A stretch of DNA of 64,000 nucleotides, taken from contig JAJEFA010000010.1 in assembly GCA_022820725.1 (NCBI GenBank), positions 248,001 through 312,000 on the forward strand. Direction: 5' to 3'. Position numbers and translations under genes: made by a program. Source of the DNA: Candidatus Binatia bacterium. GTDB lineage: Bacteria > Desulfobacterota > Binatia > Bin18. The stretch's first letter is position 1; every line of letters begins with the position of its first letter. Under the pieces are notes generated by a model. It did not search any database and had not been told where the DNA came from. It saw only the letters and a program-made list of their open reading frames with translations. This document shows, in pieces, positions 63,935-64,000 of this stretch.

Positions 63935-63948
63935 CAGAAGGAGACAGG

Positions 63949-64000
63949 ATGTCGGGTATCATGATCGTGACGGGCGGAAGTCGCGGCATTGGAGCCGCTA
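63949..64000 (+). CDS. N-terminus of a short-chain dehydrogenase, cut by the window edge
   Basis: Seventeen codons are seen: MSGIMIVTGGSRGIGAA. TGGSRGIG is the classical SDR nucleotide-binding motif. AGAAGGAGA precedes the ATG, 14 bases after the hydantoinase A stop, so it is the third gene of this operon. Nothing more can be said about its substrate. Confidence 0.85.
   Translation, partial: MSGIMIVTGGSRGIGAA

Overview
The window is a dense, GC-rich bacterial chromosome segment (about 55 intact genes) with almost no housekeeping content. It is packed with catabolic and accessory enzymes: seven luciferase-like flavin oxidoreductases, two Fe(II)/2-oxoglutarate dioxygenases, three SnoaL-like proteins, two carboxymuconolactone-decarboxylase-like proteins, three amidohydrolases, two hydantoinase A/B-type ATP-dependent enzyme pairs and three molybdenum/tungsten enzymes. 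This style is familiar from large-genome uncultured bacteria such as Candidatus Entotheonella/Tectomicrobia and some deltaproteobacterial-grade lineages. No marker gene or rRNA is present, so the assignment is inference.

Layout. 1-1890: a cut gene, a 3-hydroxyanthranilate-dioxygenase-like cupin and a flavin oxidoreductase (minus strand). 2055-7914: a plus-strand operon of a molybdopterin oxidoreductase, SnoaL-like proteins, an alpha/beta hydrolase, an SDR and a flavin oxidoreductase. 7923-8554: a VapBC pair. 8717-14877: an acetone/acetophenone-carboxylase-like operon (alpha-gamma-beta plus a CaiB-type CoA transferase) behind a good sigma70-like promoter. 14911-18241: a nitrile hydratase alpha subunit fused to a beta-like domain, then a flavin oxidoreductase/hydrolase operon. 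18341-18975: a second VapBC pair. 19867-22480: a compositionally different patch (amine oxidase, methyltransferase, integrase debris). 22606-26265: a three-subunit xanthine-dehydrogenase-type Mo hydroxylase. 28726-32902: an AorABC-like tungsten aldehyde oxidoreductase cluster ending in a MoaD-like protein. 32975-42546: hydrolases, an aldo/keto reductase, an MFS transporter and amidohydrolases. 42729-44705: an AT-richer AAA ATPase-RloB pair that looks horizontally acquired and defence-related. 44722-51345: flavin oxidoreductases, TauD, a phosphotriesterase-like enzyme, a cholesterol-7-desaturase-like Rieske oxygenase and, directly after it, a broken sterol 24-C-methyltransferase gene. 51405-56057: an acyl-CoA dehydrogenase/amidohydrolase/SDR operon. 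56071-59584: minus-strand flavin oxidoreductases, GST and TauD. 59940-64000: a second hydantoinase-type pair and the start of an SDR.

How the genes may work together. The acx-like operon gives a coherent route: ketone carboxylation with ATP, then CoA activation of the 3-oxoacid. The aor cluster gives aldehyde oxidation with an Fe-S and FAD electron path. The Mo hydroxylase, acyl-CoA dehydrogenase operon and many flavin oxidoreductases suggest degradation or tailoring of complex organic molecules, but substrates cannot be read from sequence.

The most notable points are: (1) the decayed sterol methyltransferase overlapping a sterol-type Rieske oxygenase; (2) the rearranged DUF2332 fragments beside it; (3) the nitrile hydratase alpha/beta-domain fusion; (4) the MoaD-like protein with residues after its Gly-Gly; (5) the AAA-RloB pair with palindromes at its promoter; (6) a probably leaderless MFS gene; and (7) integrase debris beside a foreign-looking patch.
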